Origin: Eucalyptus grandis
Lineage: Eukaryota; Streptophyta; Magnoliopsida; Myrtales; Myrtaceae
Assembly: GCF_016545825.1 (NCBI RefSeq)
Contig: NC_052617.1
Coordinates: 6,902,600 to 6,966,599 of the forward strand
Reading direction: 5' to 3'
Length of the DNA stretch: 64,000 nt
The position numbers and the translations under genes were made by a program. The notes below the pieces were generated by a model. That model did no database searches. It saw only the letters and a program-made list of their open reading frames with translations, and had not been told where the DNA came from. This document shows, piece by piece, positions 61,401-64,000 of the stretch; position 1 is the first letter of the stretch, and the number at the start of each line of letters is the position of its first letter.

Positions 61401-62018
61401 GAATTTCCCACCACCCGACCATTTGGAGCCGGGGATGAGCTTGCACACGTGTGGCTGATTGACGTCTTGCTATTGACCTCTTGCCAAGCACCATTCTTTT
61501 TTCCAACCCCACCACACGTGCGTTCTCACTCTCAGATGTGTGTACGCCAATCGAAGAACAGGAGGTACCCGCAGAGGTATCTGATATCATCGTATAATCA
61601 AAGTCTGGCGACGGTGCGGAAATAGATCAGCTGAGGAAAATATCTTTACCTGTGGGAATTCATTGATCAGTGATGACGCAATCGCACTTGCCAAAAATTT
61701 ATGCATGATTAGTCGATTGCCCGATCCATAAGCTGTTCAAAGCCCCAATCTTCAACGTGGGTTTTGATGATGTTTTCCATTTTACGCCTATTGATCTCAT
61801 TTTCTGTTCAATTATTTCTCCATTCCTAGGGTTTACATGGATTGAGAGAGTCTTCATTTATCATGTTCAGATTGGAGAATGGTCTTTTCCCTATCATTCA
61901 GCCAATTTCTTAAGAGAGAGTTTTCTATGGTTTGTGCCTCTGTATTTGCTTTAGAAATATTTACCTGCTCTCGACAATATGTGGGTTGGTGAACTGTCGT
62001 TTCCACTGCATCAAAGAT
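55431..62018. other. Intergenic region, central part of the gene-poor right third
   Basis: No gene is recognised on either strand. A CCATATAAACGC motif at about 55,695 resembles a TATA box, with a pyrimidine-rich stretch downstream, but no coding exon follows. The minus frame at 58,457-58,732 ends in a hydrophobic segment but lacks any known motif. The remainder is AT-rich, with scattered poly-A/T runs. Confidence 0.4.
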
Positions 62019-62189
62019 GCATCTCTTTTTCTTCTGTTCCTTTTGGGATGTTCCTGAATCTCTGCTAAATGTTGCAGCTCTTTTTCTTCTGTTCCTTTAG
62101 GGATGTACCTGAATCTCTGCTAAATGTTGCATCTCTTTTTCTTCTGTTCTTTTAGGGATGTACCTGAATCTCTGCTAAATGTTGCAGCC
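62019..62189 (+). repeat. 55-bp tandem array, three copies
   Basis: Units start at 62,019, 62,074 and 62,129. Each contains CTCTTTTTCTTCTGTTC and CCTGAATCTCTGCTAAATG. Confidence 0.95.
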
Positions 62190-62733
62190 TAGGAGAAGTG
62201 ATGTATGGAGAGACAAGGCTGAAGTTAATTAATGATAATCAAAGTGTGGCAAATCTCATGAATAATCAAATGAAGCATCATTGCAGGAAAAAAAGACAAT
62301 TCAGGTCGGCTCATTTGGACAACATAAAGTGACCAAACGGGCTTTTAGGGAGAATAAAAAAGAATTGAATGACGCCCAATTTGTTGGTGGTGACTGAATG
62401 ACTTGGCCTACTTAGAGTTGGGCTAAGCTTATATACTCCCAAATTCATTCGAGCCCATTGATCTTATGAAGAGCCCATTCATCGTATCATTCACTTGACG
62501 TGCATGGCTCAATTCAACGTGCTCTTTCCTGTTTCATCTGTCTCTCTCTGTCTCTTGAGCTGGGCCTTCTTCTGTTCAAAACGTGCACCTCAACCCGTTT
62601 CATGCACGCTCAACGTAGAGCAAGCAAACGTTGGCTCACGCGAGTCTCGCGTGGGCCCTAATTGATTCATGAATAGGGTGTGCTCGCACCACATTTAAAT
62701 CGGGTCCAAGGGGATTAATGTGCTAGGAATGAC

Positions 62734-63005
62734 GGAACCGAACTAAACTGAACCGAATTTTTTGTGCATTTTTGGTTTGGTTCAGTTAACCGAGTGGATC
62801 CAAAATTTTCAACAAAACTTAAACCCCTAATATAAAATCTATCTTTTTTTCTCACCATTTATTCGGTTCGGCTCTAATAAGCAAGGAAAAAAATAGGAAA
62901 ATCTAAAAATCGAATCGAACTGAAATAGGTTTTGTTTTCGGTTTGTATTGGCTTGGTTTAGGTTTTCAAGAAAACCGAATCAAATTAAACAGTTGACACT
63001 CCTAG
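62734..63005. mobile_element. Short hAT-like MITE with GAACC subterminal repeats
   Basis: Ends read TAGGAATGAC and, on the complement of the right side, TAGGAGTGTCAACTG. Both are variants of the TAGGGGTGT terminus of the hAT element at 34,762, with similar AACCGAA/TTCGGTT subterminal words. The target duplication is not clear. The right end plus flank (62,985-63,060) recurs at 63,825-63,901. Confidence 0.65.
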
Positions 63006-63795
63006 TCAATTAGCCATAACAGCACAAGTCCATGCACGGGCATATGGGCCTGTACATTTTATCTTCATAACCTTGGCATCGAAAATCAAAATCACTTCCT
63101 TCTCCCATCTTCTTCTAGGTCTAGCAATAGCATTTTTCTTTTTCTTTTTTCTTTTTTTTCTCATCCAAGGTGACATACTCAGTTACGTCTTCATGCCATG
63201 CTGTTGTCATTCCTTTCGTAAGAGAGCATCTAGAGCATGTGGCAGCTCATTGCTTTTATGAGATGCATTTGCGGTATTAATTTTCCTTTATTCACGAATC
63301 ATTAGCTCCTGGCTTAGCATAGTTAAGTAAAGATCCATTTGAGGTGCATAGACCATTTCACGCGCTTGAAAATTGATGTAAAAGAAAACGATGACAATGA
63401 ACACGAGTACATCATTTTTTCAAAACAGTCAAAACTCGGAGGAAGTTCCTCTCTCAAATCACTTTCTGAATAAAAATGTCAAGAAAAGCTATAGGCTAGC
63501 TAACATCGAATATAGGAAATGAATATCTCTAAAATACTAGGAACGTAGGAAATATTCCACGTGAATAGTTGTGCTGAAAATATCTCGCTAAATCTGGCAA
63601 TGTTGATGCATAACTTTCAGGACATTAAGGCCTAAGTCTACTTCATGGGCCAAGGTATGAGTCTATATAAAAGCCGATTTCTCGTATTTCTTTTATAATG
63701 CCTTTTCTTTTAGAGTCTCAATCTTTCATACCAACATTATGCTTAAATTTCCCCAAGAGATTAAATTGTTTATAACCAAAAAGAAGAAAAACATA

Positions 63796-63901
63796 GGTAA
63801 AAATAATAAAACCGAACCAAACAAAATTGAACTGTTGATACCCCTAATCAATTATCCATAACAGCACAAGTCCATGCATGCGCATATGGGCCTGTACATT
63901 T
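63796..63901 (+). repeat. Direct repeat of MITE end plus flank
   Basis: Words AATTGAACTGTTGATACCCC, then CAATTATCCATAACAGCACA and CATATGGGCCTGTACATTTT match 62,985-63,060 closely. A segment including the end of the MITE was therefore duplicated about 840 bp apart, or a second MITE inserted in an already duplicated flank. Confidence 0.85.
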
Positions 63902-64000
63902 TGGGTGCATTTGGTTCAGTATTCTCAAATGGCTTTCAGCTTCTAAAGTCCATTGGGAAAATGCTGAACCGTTTATCAATCATTTTGAAGTAACTTTTAA

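Larger units (their letters stand above)
62190..64000. other. Right edge of the window, intergenic with MITE remnants
   Basis: Apart from the hAT-like MITE and its duplicate, no gene or RNA was recognised. Open frame 63,073-63,261 includes a Phe-rich run created by a T tract and is not convincing. Confidence 0.45.

Noticed and set aside
1..64000. CRISPR arrays, bacterial operons, organelle insertions
   Set aside because: All genes are intron-containing nuclear plant genes. The tandem arrays lack regular spacers, and no plastid or mitochondrial gene fragment was recognised.

Overview
This is a plant nuclear window. The genes are split by many short GT-AG introns and their untranslated leaders are CT/GA-rich. 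Protein types are plant- or chloroplast-specific (GASA/snakin, WEB, HVA22, LQY1, LOG), and the intergenic DNA is full of plant-type transposable elements. A woody eudicot is likely. Myrtales is a guess that the sequence does not prove.

Six protein-coding genes can be rebuilt exon by exon. From left to right they are a proline-rich GASA/snakin-type cysteine-rich peptide (about 2.2-2.7 kb, +), a 13-exon gene for a 740-residue protein of unknown function (6.06-10.3 kb, +), a WEB/DUF827 coiled-coil protein (13.6-15.1 kb, +), a long-tailed HVA22-like membrane-shaping protein (18.35-16.5 kb, -), the thylakoid zinc-finger protein LQY1 (25.0-27.5 kb, +) and a LOG cytokinin-activating enzyme (49.8-47.5 kb, -). 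From memory, the first five match Arabidopsis chromosome 1 around At1g75690-At1g75750 (LQY1, HVA22G, WEB, an unknown protein, GASA1). If that is right, they are a conserved syntenic block and the unknown gene can be equated with At1g75730.

From about 28.7 to 45.2 kb the window is a nest of mobile elements. A large inverted repeat (outer ends about 32,483 and 45,171) is interrupted by a probable solo LTR that itself carries a hAT element, by a PIF/Harbinger-like element and by one unclassified insertion. A second probable solo LTR sits just to the left. Most insertions can be proved from inside the window, because another copy of the host repeat preserves the empty site. Several have clear target-site duplications (5 bp for the LTRs, 8 bp for hAT, 3 bp for PIF). 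Elsewhere there are two copies of one SINE family with long target duplications, a MULE-type MITE with a 9-bp duplication and several minisatellites.

Apart from LOG, the right third (50-64 kb) has no gene I recognise. It holds AT-rich DNA, small tandem repeats and MITE debris. No tRNA, rRNA or known microRNA sequence was recognised anywhere. The genes do not form a pathway: they act in peptide signalling or defence, chloroplast photodamage repair, ER/membrane shaping, probable organelle movement and cytokinin activation.
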